The notes beneath the pieces are model-generated. The model was given only the letters and a program-made list of their open reading frames with translations, was not told where the DNA came from and did not search any database. Below, piece by piece: positions 49,703 through 58,385 of a stretch of 64,000 nt of DNA. Location of the stretch: contig NZ_JAEUXJ010000005.1 of the NCBI RefSeq assembly GCF_016775475.1, positions 1 through 64,000 on the forward strand, given 5' to 3'. Origin of the DNA: Belnapia mucosa (GTDB lineage: Bacteria; Pseudomonadota; Alphaproteobacteria; Acetobacterales; Acetobacteraceae). Each line of letters begins with the position of its first letter. Within the stretch, counting starts at the first letter, position 1. The translations under genes were made by a program, and so were the position numbers.

Positions 49703-51109
49703 ATGCGGCGCTTCATCCTGGCGGCGATGCTGGCCCTGGCCGGCCCCGCCGCCGCCCAGTCCCCTACCCCCGCCCGGGAGGTGACGGTGGCCAACGAGAC
49801 CGACCGCATCCTGCAGGAACTCTATCTCTACCGCCCCGGCGCCGAGGATGGGCCGGACCGGCTCGGCAGCGCCGTGCTGCCGCCCCGGGCAACCCTGCGC
49901 ATCCCCCTCGCCCGCGGCCGGGACTGTGCCTGGGAGGTCCGGGGGGTCTTCGAAGGCGGCGACGAGATGCGCCGGCGCCTCGATGCCTGCCGCGCCCCGC
50001 GCGCCACCTTCGCCGAGACCGGCCCGCGGCGGGAGGTGGAGCTGGTGAACCAGAGTGACCTGAGCTTGCGCGAATTCTACCTCGCTCCGCCCGGCCGGCG
50101 CGGCGATTGGGGTGAGGACCGGCTCGGCAGCACCACCGTCGCCGCTGGGGAGAACCATCGCTTGCGCCTGCGCGGCACCACCGCCTGCCTCTTCGACCTG
50201 CGCGCCGTCTTCGAGGACGATTCGGAGGAGGTGCGGGAACGCCAGGATCTCTGCCGCGCGCCGCGCCTGGCCTTCGGCGATCCCTCCCTGCCGCTGCGGG
50301 AGGCGGTGCTGACCAATCGCGGCCGCCGCACCCTGCGTGAATTCTATGCCCGCCCGGTCGGGCGGGAGGCCTGGGGCGCCGACCGGCTCGGCGCCAGCGT
50401 GGTGGAGCCGCGCGGCGAGTTCCGCCTCCGCCTCCGCAGCCGCGACTGCGGCTTCGACCTGCGCGCCGTCTTCGAGGATGACCGCGAGGAGGTGCAGCGC
50501 AACCTCGACCTCTGCACCACCCGGACGCTCGCCTTCGGCGCGCCGGTGGTGAATGAGGGCGGGGCGCGCCGCGTCACCCTGATCAACGGCTTCAGCCGCA
50601 CGGTGCAGCAGGCCTACCTCTCCCCCGCCGAGAGCGGCGATTGGGGCGATGACGCGCTGGGCGAAGCGGTGCTCGCCCCCGGCGCGCGGAAGGAGGTCTC
50701 GCTGGAGGGCGGCTGCCATGCCGATCTCCGCATCGTCTTCGAGACCGAGGCGGCGGAGGAGCGGCGCGACATCGATATCTGCGCCGTCACCAGCATCTCG
50801 CTCCGCCCCGGCTGGACGCTGGAGGAGCTGGTGGCGCCGGCCCCGACCCAGGCCGGGCCGCAGCCGGGCAGCATCCGACTGCGCAATGCCGCCGCCCTGC
50901 CGGTGGTCGAGCTCTATGCCGATGCGCCGGGCGCGGCGCGCGGCGCCGACCGGCTGGGCGCAACCGTGCTCGGCGCCGGGGAGAGCATGGATTTCGCCCC
51001 GCCCGAGGGCCAGTGCCAGGCCGACCTGACCGCGGTCTTCCGCGACGGCCGGGAACTGCGTCTGCCTGAGGCCGATCTCTGCGCCGGACGGGAGGTGGTG
51101 CTGCAATGA
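49703..51109 (+). CDS. Secreted protein of five tandem Cys-paired repeats, unknown family
   Basis: A 468-residue protein with a Sec leader (MRRFILAAMLALAGPAAA). The mature part consists of five repeats of about 80 residues (25-104, 110-192, 199-279, 289-368, 389-468). Each shows a strand ending in N, LREFYL-like, a W-G-x-D-R-L-G turn, and FDLRAVFED. It has exactly ten Cys, two per repeat: 75/96, 162/184, 249/271, 338/360 and 438/460, spaced 21 or 22 residues, so five intra-repeat disulfides are likely. I do not recognise the fold; a beta-rich extracellular or periplasmic binding protein is plausible. AGAGGA precedes ATG 49703. It overlaps the EF-hand gene by four bases. Confidence 0.85.
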   Translation: MRRFILAAMLALAGPAAAQSPTPAREVTVANETDRILQELYLYRPGAEDGPDRLGSAVLPPRATLRIPLARGRDCAWEVRGVFEGGDEMRRRLDACRAPRATFAETGPRREVELVNQSDLSLREFYLAPPGRRGDWGEDRLGSTTVAAGENHRLRLRGTTACLFDLRAVFEDDSEEVRERQDLCRAPRLAFGDPSLPLREAVLTNRGRRTLREFYARPVGREAWGADRLGASVVEPRGEFRLRLRSRDCGFDLRAVFEDDREEVQRNLDLCTTRTLAFGAPVVNEGGARRVTLINGFSRTVQQAYLSPAESGDWGDDALGEAVLAPGARKEVSLEGGCHADLRIVFETEAAEERRDIDICAVTSISLRPGWTLEELVAPAPTQAGPQPGSIRLRNAAALPVVELYADAPGAARGADRLGATVLGAGESMDFAPPEGQCQADLTAVFRDGRELRLPEADLCAGREVVLQ

Positions 51110-51933
51110 GACCGGTCCTGACCCTGCTGGCGCTGCTGCTGCCCGGCATCGCCCTCGCCCAGCCGGTGCCGGAGGCGCTGCAGGGCGCCTGGTTCCAGGG
51201 CGACTGCGCCCGGCCGGAGGCGATGCTCAACCTCACCGCCCGCGCCGCCGCCCGGATGCCCCGCCGCGGTCCGGGCCGGCTGCTGCGCTTCGCCGCCTCG
51301 CGCGAGGCGGGCGGCTGGACCATCGGCACCGGCCGCGGCCCGGAAGCGCCGCGGCTGATGCTGCGCCCCGCCGGGGAGGCGCTGGAGACCGTCGAGCCCG
51401 AGGCCAAGGCGCGGGAGGACCGGCTGCCGGGCGAGGCGCCGCTGTCCCGCTGGCATCGCTGTGCTGGCGCGCCGCCTGCCCTGGCTGCGCTGCATGGCGA
51501 GGGCGTCGCCGTGATGGCGGTGCTGGAGCATCTGGAGGCCGGTTGCGGCGGGGGCGACACCCAGGCCTGCCTCGGCGCCGTAGTGGCCCAGGCGGATGTC
51601 TCAGGCGATGGCCGCCTCTCGCCCGCCGAGCTGGCGCGGCTGGCCCGCGGCGCCGCCTGGCTGGTGGCGGTGCAGGAGGGGATGACGGCTGAGAACCTGC
51701 CGGGCGCACTCGCCGCCGGCGCCTTGGCCGGGCAGCTCGCGGCGCGGCTGGCGGTGGATGGGCTGGACTATGACGGCGATGGCCGCCTCTCGCCCAGCGA
51801 GCTGGCGCAGGATCGCGCCGGTTTCGGCACCGCCCGCGGCACTGCCGAGGGCCGGCCGCTGCATGGCGAGGCGGCCGGGGCGGGGCTCGAGGCGCTGCGC
51901 GGTCTGCTCAGCGGCCTCGGCCTGCTCAAATAG
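51106..51933 (+). CDS. Secreted EF-hand protein, unknown function
   Basis: A 275-residue exported protein (leader LTLLALLLPGIALA). The N-terminal half (about 20-125) has no recognised domain but contains two Cys. The C-terminal half has two canonical calcium loops: Asp 164 to Glu 175 and Asp 221 to Glu 232, both D-x-[SD]-G-D-G-R-L-S-P-x-E. The start ATG overlaps the stop of the repeat-protein gene, so the two are translationally coupled and probably act together outside the cytoplasm, with calcium as ligand or signal. Confidence 0.85.
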   Translation: MRPVLTLLALLLPGIALAQPVPEALQGAWFQGDCARPEAMLNLTARAAARMPRRGPGRLLRFAASREAGGWTIGTGRGPEAPRLMLRPAGEALETVEPEAKAREDRLPGEAPLSRWHRCAGAPPALAALHGEGVAVMAVLEHLEAGCGGGDTQACLGAVVAQADVSGDGRLSPAELARLARGAAWLVAVQEGMTAENLPGALAAGALAGQLAARLAVDGLDYDGDGRLSPSELAQDRAGFGTARGTAEGRPLHGEAAGAGLEALRGLLSGLGLLK

Positions 51934-51936
51934 GGC

Positions 51937-53520
51937 TCAGCGCGCGGGCGAGAACTCCATCGCCCGCGTCTGCTCCGACAGTTGGGGCGTGTAGGTGACG
52001 CCCTTGCGCATCGCCCAGATATTGACCTGGTGGTGGATCGGGATCACCGCCAGCTCCTGCTGGAAGCCAATGCGGATTGCCTCGAAATACAGCTTCTCCC
52101 GCGCTTCCTGGTCGATGGTGGTCAGCGCCCGGTCCACCAGCCGATCCAGCGCCTGGTTGCTGTAATGGCTGGGGCGGATGCGCGTGCCGCGGCCGCGCTC
52201 CGGCTCCGGCGTCGCCAGCATCAGGGAGAGATGCGTATCCGGCTCGCCGGTCGAGGTGCTCCAGCCGGTGAGCGCGATGCTGTGCTCGTCGCGCACGCCG
52301 CCGGCGGTGAAGAAGACGCTGGCCGGCGTGGTCGCCACCTGGGTGCGGATGCCGATGCGGGCCCACATCTGGGCGATGGCCTGGGCGATGGCGTCGTCAT
52401 TCACATAGCGGTCGTTCGGCCCGCTCAGGGTGATGGTGAAGCCATCCGGATAGCCGGCCTCGGCCAATAGCCGCCTGGCACGGTCCGGCTCATAGGCGGG
52501 GACGGGGATGGAGGGGTCGTAGCCCATGCCGCCCTCGGGCATCGCCTGTCCGGTCGGCTTGGAATAGCCCTCCATGATCTGCCGCTGGATGCCCTCACGG
52601 TTGATGGCGATCGAGAGCGCCTGGCGCACGCGCACGTCGCGCAGCGGGTTGGGGATCGGCTTGCCGTCCCGGTCGGTGACGAGCGGCGAGACCGGGCGGT
52701 TGGCATCGACATAGAGGTAGATCAGCCGGAGGCCGGGGCGCGATGCCACGGAGAGCCGCGCATCGCGCGAGATGCGGGCGACGTCGCGCGTCGGCACGGT
52801 GTCGATCGCGTCCACATCGCCCGATTGCAGCGCGGCCACGCGGGCGCTGTCATTGGTGATCATCCGGTAGGTGACGCGGTCCCAGGGCTGGGCGCGGCCC
52901 CAGTAGTCCGGGTTGCGGGCGAAGACCGCGCGATCACCCAGCGCCAGCGAGACCAGGCGGTAGGGGCCGGTGCCCACCGCCGCCTTGCCGCTGTTGTAGT
53001 CGGCGGTGGACATGCCCTCGCCCTGCTTGCGGCCGATGATGGAGAAGCTGCTCATCATCTGCGGAATCAGCGGCACCGGCTCGGCGGTGTGCATGCGGAT
53101 GGTATGGGCATCCACCACCTCCAGCCGCGTCACCGGGCGGATATACTGGCCCATGGAGGTCGGGCTGTTCGGCACGTTCGGGGCGCGCTGGAAGGTGAAG
53201 ACCACGTCGTCCGCGGTGAAGGGCGTGCCATCCTGCCAGCGGACGCCCTCGCGCAGCTTGAACTCCCAGGTCCGCTCGTCGATCACCCGCCAGGAGGTGG
53301 CGAGGCCGGCGGTCGGGCGCTGGTCGGCATCGGGGTGAACCAGCCGGTCGAAGACGTGCCAGGTGAGCGCATGGTTCGGCGAGAGGTCGAAGAAATGCGG
53401 ATCCATCGAGGTGAAGGCGCCGCCCACCGCGATGGTGATGTCGGCGGCCCTGGCAGCAGGTGCAGCCAATGGTGCAGCCATGGCCATGGCCGCGATGGCC
53501 CAGCGCGCGCTTCGTCGCAT
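51937..53520 (-). CDS. Family-5 ABC substrate-binding protein
   Basis: A 527-residue periplasmic receptor. The leader is MRRSARWAIAAMAMAAPLAA with ARAAD at cleavage. ITIAVGGAFTSMDPHFFDLS, KLREGVRWQDGTPFTADDVV, and VRVRQALSIAINREGIQRQI are family-5 features. ATG 53520 is used. The gene stands alone and is divergent from a LysR-type regulator 114 bases away, which may control it. No permease genes are nearby. Confidence 0.92.
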   Translation of the reverse strand: MRRSARWAIAAMAMAAPLAAPAARAADITIAVGGAFTSMDPHFFDLSPNHALTWHVFDRLVHPDADQRPTAGLATSWRVIDERTWEFKLREGVRWQDGTPFTADDVVFTFQRAPNVPNSPTSMGQYIRPVTRLEVVDAHTIRMHTAEPVPLIPQMMSSFSIIGRKQGEGMSTADYNSGKAAVGTGPYRLVSLALGDRAVFARNPDYWGRAQPWDRVTYRMITNDSARVAALQSGDVDAIDTVPTRDVARISRDARLSVASRPGLRLIYLYVDANRPVSPLVTDRDGKPIPNPLRDVRVRQALSIAINREGIQRQIMEGYSKPTGQAMPEGGMGYDPSIPVPAYEPDRARRLLAEAGYPDGFTITLSGPNDRYVNDDAIAQAIAQMWARIGIRTQVATTPASVFFTAGGVRDEHSIALTGWSTSTGEPDTHLSLMLATPEPERGRGTRIRPSHYSNQALDRLVDRALTTIDQEAREKLYFEAIRIGFQQELAVIPIHHQVNIWAMRKGVTYTPQLSEQTRAMEFSPAR

Positions 53521-53634
53521 CAACCGTCTCCCTTATGCCTTCCCGCCGGGCAGCGTGGCGGATCGGGCCATGGGGATGCAAGCGCCATACCCATTGGCCT
53601 TGACGCTGGCTTCGTTCCGCCGCGAGTTTGGCGC

Positions 53635-54567
53635 ATGGCGGCGAAATCCCTGGAATACCGGCATCTGGAGGTCTTCCGGGCGGTCATGCGGTCCGGCAGC
53701 GTCACCGGCGCCGGCGCCCTGCTCGGGGTCTCCCAACCCGCCGTGAGCCGCCTGCTGGCGCAGACCGAGGCACTGGCCGGCTTCCCCCTGTTCGAGCGCA
53801 TCCGCGGCCGGCTGGTCCCGACGCCGCTGGCCCATGCCCTGCACGAGGAGGTGGAGCGCGTCTTCATCGGCGTCGAGGAGATCTCGGCCCTGACGGAGCG
53901 GCTGCGCCAGCGCTCGCCCCGGCGCATCCTGCTGGCCTCGATCCCGGTCCTTACCCTCTCGCTGCTACCGCGCGTCGCGGTCTACTGGCGCGAGGCGCGG
54001 CGGGAGATGCCGCTCGCGGTGCATTCGCGCACGGTCGGCGGGGTGCTCGGCATGGTCGCCTCGCGTCAGGCGGATATCGGCCTCAGCACCGGGCTGCATC
54101 GCATCCCGGGCCTGCGCTCGGCCAAGCTGGCGCGCGCCCGGGCCTATTGCGCCATGGCGGTCGGCCATCGCCTCGCCGCGCAGCCGCTGGTGCGCGCGGC
54201 CGATCTCGATGGCGAGGCCTATATCGCCCTGTCGCGCGAGGAGGGGCGGCAGGCCCTGGTGGACCGCGCGCTGGAGGGCAGCGGCGCCCGCCCGGTGGAG
54301 CTGGTCGAATGCCGCATGACCAGCGGGGCCGCCGCCATGGCCGCGGCCGGCGCCGGGATCGCGGTGATCGATGCCTTCGCCGCCGCGCCCTTCCTCGGCG
54401 CCGGGCTGGTGCTGCGCCCCTTCGAGCCGGCGGTGACGGTGGACTACCAGGTCTTCTGGCCCGAGGAGGCGCCGGACGGCTTCGGCCGCGCCATCCTGCT
54501 GCAGGGCATCCGCCAGGCGGCGCGGGCGGTGATGGCGGAGGTGGAGGCGCGGCTCGCCGGGCCATAA
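53635..54567 (+). CDS. LysR-family transcriptional regulator
   Basis: A 310-residue regulator. The winged helix-turn-helix (about 7-66) reads EYRHLEVFRAVMRSGSVTGA followed by LLGVSQPAVSRLLAQTE, and the effector domain spans about 95-300. The leading AAKSLEYRHLEVF matches regulators of amino-acid or opine genes (NocR/OccR-like). It sits between a divergent family-5 receptor and the downstream codirectional amine-catabolism operon. A LysR-type box lies just after its stop, which points to control of that operon. Confidence 0.92.
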   Translation: MAAKSLEYRHLEVFRAVMRSGSVTGAGALLGVSQPAVSRLLAQTEALAGFPLFERIRGRLVPTPLAHALHEEVERVFIGVEEISALTERLRQRSPRRILLASIPVLTLSLLPRVAVYWREARREMPLAVHSRTVGGVLGMVASRQADIGLSTGLHRIPGLRSAKLARARAYCAMAVGHRLAAQPLVRAADLDGEAYIALSREEGRQALVDRALEGSGARPVELVECRMTSGAAAMAAAGAGIAVIDAFAAAPFLGAGLVLRPFEPAVTVDYQVFWPEEAPDGFGRAILLQGIRQAARAVMAEVEARLAGP

Positions 54568-54582
54568 CCGCACCGCCCGACG

Positions 54583-54599
54583 CATGCCGATTTGGTATG
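54583..54599 (+). promoter_or_regulatory. LysR-type T-N11-A box
   Basis: CATGCC (54583-54588), five bases, then GGTATG (54594-54599): an interrupted dyad in which one pair is imperfect. It contains T-N11-A (T 54585, A 54597), the consensus architecture for LysR-type regulators. It is between the LysR stop and the first gene of the oxidase/Pot operon. Confidence 0.4.
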
Positions 54600-54603
54600 G
54601 CCG

Positions 54604-54620
54604 ATGCGATTCCGTCGCAT
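54604..54620. repeat. Perfect 6-bp inverted repeat before the oxidase operon
   Basis: ATGCGA (54604-54609) and TCGCAT (54615-54620) with a five-base spacer TTCCG. It follows the LysR-type box and precedes ATG 54637. It could be a second regulator half-site pair or an RNA hairpin in the leader. Confidence 0.4.
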
Positions 54621-54636
54621 GTTACGCTTCGGTGGC

Positions 54637-55968
54637 ATGAGCGAATTTCCGTTTGCCCCCGGCTTCCTCGAGCGTCCCTGGTGGTGGGAGGCGGCCCCGC
54701 CGCCCGCGCCGCCCCCCGCCAGCCTGCCCGATGCGGCGGAGGTGGCGATCATCGGCGGCGGCATCGCCGGCCTCTCCACCGCCATCGAGCTCGGCCGCAA
54801 CGGCGTCCGCGCCCTGGTCCTCGATCGCGAGGCGATCGGCTGGGGCGCCTCCTCGCGCAATGGCGGGGCGCTCAGCGGTGCGGGCGGGCTCGGCAAGGTC
54901 CGCTCCGACCTCGTCGAAGCCTTCGGCAAGGAATACGTTTCCGAGCTGATGGAGGAGAGCGAGGGCGCCTTCGAGAATTTCGAGGCCTTCGTCGCCCGCG
55001 AGGGGCTGGACTGCGACTATGTCCGCTGCGGCCGCTTCGTCGGCGCGCATGCCCCCTCCGCCATGGAGGCGCTGAAGCGCCGCGCCGAGCTGATCAACAA
55101 TGCCGGCACCGAGGAAGCCTTCCTCGTCCCGCGCGACCGGGTGGCGGAGGAGATGGCCACCGACCGCTTCGTCGGGGGCATGATGCTGCGCCGTGCCGGG
55201 TCCCTGCATCCGGCGAAATATGTCCGCTCCCTCGCCGCGGCGGCGGAGCGCTATGGCGCCACCCTGCTCGGCGGGGTCGAGCTGCGCAGCTACCGGCGCG
55301 AGGCGGATGGAGGCTTCGTGCTGGAGACCAGCCACGGAAGGCTGCGCGCCGGCAAGCTGATGATCGCCACCAATGGCTATACCGGCGGCGCGACGCCCTG
55401 GCACCAGCGGCGGCTGATCCCCGTCGCCAGCTACATGATCGCCACGGAGGAGATCGGCGAGGAGCGGGTGCGCCGCGCTCTGCCGAAGCTGCGCGTCTAT
55501 GGCGATACCAAGAAGGTGCTGTACTACTTCCGCCCCTCCTCGGACTACAAGCGCATCCTGTTCGGCGGGCGGGCCAGCTTCACCGATGCCGATGTGCGAC
55601 GGTCCGGCGCCACGCTGCACCGATTTCTGACGCATCTCATCCCCGATCTGGCGGATGTGCGGATCACCCATTCCTGGAAGGGCAATGTCGCCTTCGCCTT
55701 CGACATGATGCCCCATATCGGGGAACACGAGGGCGCGCATTACGCCATGGCCTGCAATGGCAGTGGCGTGGTGACGATGACGCATCTCGGCCAGGCGGCG
55801 GCGGGGGCGATTTTGGGCGGGGCCAACCGGCCCTCGGCCTTTGCCCGGCTCGATTTCCCGACCAAGCCCTTCTACACCGGCAATCCCTGGTTCCTGCCGG
55901 TGGTCGGCCTGTCCTACCAGCTCCGCGACCGGCTGGATGGCTGGCGCGTGCCGAAGGACGGCGGCTGA
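54637..55968 (+). CDS. FAD-dependent amine oxidase, PuuB/OrdL-like (DAO family)
   Basis: A 443-residue flavoprotein. VAIIGGGIAGLSTAIELGRNG binds FAD from about residue 37, WGASSRNGGALS is the flavin-attachment-like region of the PuuB/OrdL branch, and ACNGSGVVTMTHLGQAA is the C-terminal FAD block. FWWE-type N-termini (RPWWWEAAPP) are common in gamma-glutamylputrescine oxidoreductases. ATG 54637 is the natural start. It heads a seven-gene operon and overlaps the M24 gene by one base. Probable substrates are secondary amines. Confidence 0.88.
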   Translation: MSEFPFAPGFLERPWWWEAAPPPAPPPASLPDAAEVAIIGGGIAGLSTAIELGRNGVRALVLDREAIGWGASSRNGGALSGAGGLGKVRSDLVEAFGKEYVSELMEESEGAFENFEAFVAREGLDCDYVRCGRFVGAHAPSAMEALKRRAELINNAGTEEAFLVPRDRVAEEMATDRFVGGMMLRRAGSLHPAKYVRSLAAAAERYGATLLGGVELRSYRREADGGFVLETSHGRLRAGKLMIATNGYTGGATPWHQRRLIPVASYMIATEEIGEERVRRALPKLRVYGDTKKVLYYFRPSSDYKRILFGGRASFTDADVRRSGATLHRFLTHLIPDLADVRITHSWKGNVAFAFDMMPHIGEHEGAHYAMACNGSGVVTMTHLGQAAAGAILGGANRPSAFARLDFPTKPFYTGNPWFLPVVGLSYQLRDRLDGWRVPKDGG

Positions 55969-57104
55969 TGGGCATGCATCCCTATTTCACCCGAGCTGAA
56001 TTCGAGGCTCGTCTTGTCCGGCTGAAGGCGCGGCTGCGGGCGGCTGGCGTCGAGGCCGCGCTGTTCGACGAGATCGAGGCGATGACCTGGGTCTCTGGCT
56101 TCGGCAGCTCGGCCAATCGCTGGCGCTGCGTGGTGATCCCGCTGGAGGCCGAGCCCTTCTTCCTGATCCGCGCCCTCGATGCCTCCGTCTGCCGGCAGCG
56201 GAGTTGGATCGAGGATGTGCCGACCTACCGCGACTGGGAATACCCGATGCCGGTCTTCGCCGCCGCCATGCGCGCCCGCGGGCTGGACCGGGCCACCATC
56301 GGCCTCGATTTCGAAAGCTACGGCACCTCCATCGCCCGCTTCGCCGCCTTGCAGACGGCGCTGCCGGAGGCGCGCTTCGTCGATATTGGCCCGGTCGTCG
56401 CCGAGCTGCGCCTGATCAAGTCGGCCGCCGAGATCGAGTTGCTGCGCCGCGCCGCCGCCATTGCCGATGAAGCCTTGCGCCGCGCCGCCGCCGCCTGCAT
56501 CCCGGGCGGCCATCAGCGCGACGCCGCCCGCATCGCCCAATTCACCTTCGTCGAGATGGGCGCCGATCCCTATCGCCCCGGCCCGATCACCGCAGGCCGC
56601 GGCTGGGATTTTCTGCACGGGCATCTCGGGGACGAGCCCCTGGCGCCGGGCGATGTGGTGCATATCGAGCTGACGCCGCGAATCTATGGCTATTCGGCCC
56701 GCGTCATGCGCTGCGTGGTGCTGGGGGAGCCGGAGCCGGAGCGGCAGCATGCCGCCGAGCTCCTGGCGGAACTCCAGGACCAGCAGATCGCTGCCATGCG
56801 CCCCGGCGCGGTGGCGGGCGATGTGGACGCCATCCTGCGCGAGGGCATCCTCCGCGAGGGGCTGCGCGACAGCTACGACAACATCACCGGCTATACGCTC
56901 GGCCTCTATGGCGATGCCGGGCCGCGGACCAGCGACTTCACCCGCATCCTGCATCCCGGCGCGACCTGGCGGCTGGAGCCGGGGATGGTCTTCCATGTCT
57001 ATGCCTCCGCCGGCGGCGCGGCGCTCAGCGAATCCGTCCTCGTCACCGAGACAGGGCCGGAACTGCTGACGCATCTGCCGCGTGGCTTGTTGGTGAACCG
57101 GTAG
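55968..57104 (+). CDS. M24-fold (pita-bread) protein lacking the metal ligands
   Basis: A 378-residue protein with the creatinase N-domain (about 1-140) and pita-bread catalytic fold (about 150-378). At the five canonical metal positions I read Glu (VVHIELTP), Arg (GYSARVMR), Tyr (TGYTLGLYG), Tyr (MVFHVYAS) and Ser (LSESVLV) in place of D, D, H, E and E. A dinuclear metallopeptidase is therefore unlikely. Creatinase and ectoine hydrolase also work without metals, yet the Glu that creatinase uses is not visible either. It is co-translated with the upstream oxidase (TGATG). It probably cleaves a C-N bond of the imported amine, which is inference. Confidence 0.8.
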   Translation: MGMHPYFTRAEFEARLVRLKARLRAAGVEAALFDEIEAMTWVSGFGSSANRWRCVVIPLEAEPFFLIRALDASVCRQRSWIEDVPTYRDWEYPMPVFAAAMRARGLDRATIGLDFESYGTSIARFAALQTALPEARFVDIGPVVAELRLIKSAAEIELLRRAAAIADEALRRAAAACIPGGHQRDAARIAQFTFVEMGADPYRPGPITAGRGWDFLHGHLGDEPLAPGDVVHIELTPRIYGYSARVMRCVVLGEPEPERQHAAELLAELQDQQIAAMRPGAVAGDVDAILREGILREGLRDSYDNITGYTLGLYGDAGPRTSDFTRILHPGATWRLEPGMVFHVYASAGGAALSESVLVTETGPELLTHLPRGLLVNR

Positions 57105-57112
57105 GCGCCGCG

Positions 57113-58357
57113 ATGGCCGGGCCGCGCGTCCTCGTCCTCGGCGCTGGCGTTGCCGGCCTCTCGGCGGCACTGCCGCTGCTGCGGGCCGGCTGCGCGGTCA
57201 CGGTGCTGGACCCGCTCGGCCCGGCGGGTGGCGCCTCCTTCGGCAATGCCGGGCTGCTGAGCGCCGATACCGCGGTGCCGATCGCCCTGCCGGGGATGCT
57301 GCGCAAGGTCCCCTCCTGGCTCGCCGATCCGCTCGGCCCGCTGGTGGTGCGGCCCGGCTACCTGCCGCGGGCGGCGCCCTGGCTGCTGCGCTGGGTCGCG
57401 GCCGGGCGGATGGACCGCGTCCATGCCATCTCGGACGCGATGCGCGCCCTGCACGCCCCGGCCTTCGAGGATTGGCGCGGCCTGCTCGGGCCGGAGAACT
57501 ATGCCGAGCTGGTCCGCCGCAAGGGCCAGGTGCAAATCTGGGACGAGCCGGAGGAGACGCCCAGCGCTGCGCTGGAACGCGGGTTGCGGGAACGCCTCGG
57601 CATCCAGGCGGAGGTGCTCGGCGCCGATGAGCTGCGCCAAATCTTCCCCGGCATCGCCCGGCATGTTTTGCGCGGCGTGCTGGTGCCGGGCAATGGCCAG
57701 ACGGTCAGCCCGCCCCGCATCGTCCGCCGCCTCGCCGACCTCGTCCTGGCCGAGGGCGGCGCGATCCTGCCCGAGCGCGCCATGAAGCTGATCCCCCGCG
57801 AAGGCGGCGGCTGGTTGGTCATGACCAACACGGACAACCACCGGGCGGAGCATGTGGTGGTCGCCGGCGGCGCCTGGTCGCGCAGCCTGCTCGATCCGCT
57901 CGGCCTCCGCGTGCCGCTCGAGACCGAGCGCGGGTACCACCTGATGCTGCCCGCGCCGAGCCTGATGCCCAGCCTGCCCATCCTCTACAAATCGCGCAAT
58001 TTCGGCGTGACGCCGATGGCGGAAGGCCTGCGGGTCGCCGGCACGGTGGAGATCGCGGGGCTGGAGGCGGCGCCGGATGAGCGCCGGGCGCAGCAGCTGC
58101 TCGGCCAGCTGCGCGGGCTGTTTCCGGGGATCGAAGCGGGCGAGCCGCGGCTCTGGATGGGCTTCCGCCCCTCGACACCGGACAGCCTGCCGGTGCTCGG
58201 CCCGGTGCCGGGCCGCCCCGGGCTGCATTGCTGCTTCGGGCATGGGCATTTCGGCATGACCGGCGGGCCGCCGAGCGGCCGGCTCGTCGCCGGCATGATT
58301 CTTGGTAAACCAGCGCCCATCGACACGGCACCCTATTCCATCACGCGCTTCCGCTGA
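57113..58357 (+). CDS. FAD-dependent D-amino-acid dehydrogenase-like oxidase (DAO family)
   Basis: A 414-residue flavoenzyme. VLVLGAGVAGLSAALPLLRAG binds FAD, GASFGNAGLLSAD is the DadA-type flavin loop, and GFRPSTPDSLPVLGPVPG with GHGHFGMTGGP close the FAD site. DadA-type enzymes deaminate D-amino acids; related ones oxidise N-methyl or imino acids. It lies eight bases after the M24 gene. It is not closely similar to the upstream PuuB-like oxidase, so two successive oxidations may occur. Confidence 0.9.
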   Translation: MAGPRVLVLGAGVAGLSAALPLLRAGCAVTVLDPLGPAGGASFGNAGLLSADTAVPIALPGMLRKVPSWLADPLGPLVVRPGYLPRAAPWLLRWVAAGRMDRVHAISDAMRALHAPAFEDWRGLLGPENYAELVRRKGQVQIWDEPEETPSAALERGLRERLGIQAEVLGADELRQIFPGIARHVLRGVLVPGNGQTVSPPRIVRRLADLVLAEGGAILPERAMKLIPREGGGWLVMTNTDNHRAEHVVVAGGAWSRSLLDPLGLRVPLETERGYHLMLPAPSLMPSLPILYKSRNFGVTPMAEGLRVAGTVEIAGLEAAPDERRAQQLLGQLRGLFPGIEAGEPRLWMGFRPSTPDSLPVLGPVPGRPGLHCCFGHGHFGMTGGPPSGRLVAGMILGKPAPIDTAPYSITRFR

Positions 58358-58385
58358 GACAGCCCAACCCGCAGGAGGACGACGC

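Noticed and set aside
53628..55967. Plus-strand frame leading into the M24 gene, giving a protein of over 1100 residues
   Set aside because: It is out of frame with the LysR and oxidase genes it crosses and shows no domain until the M24 start.
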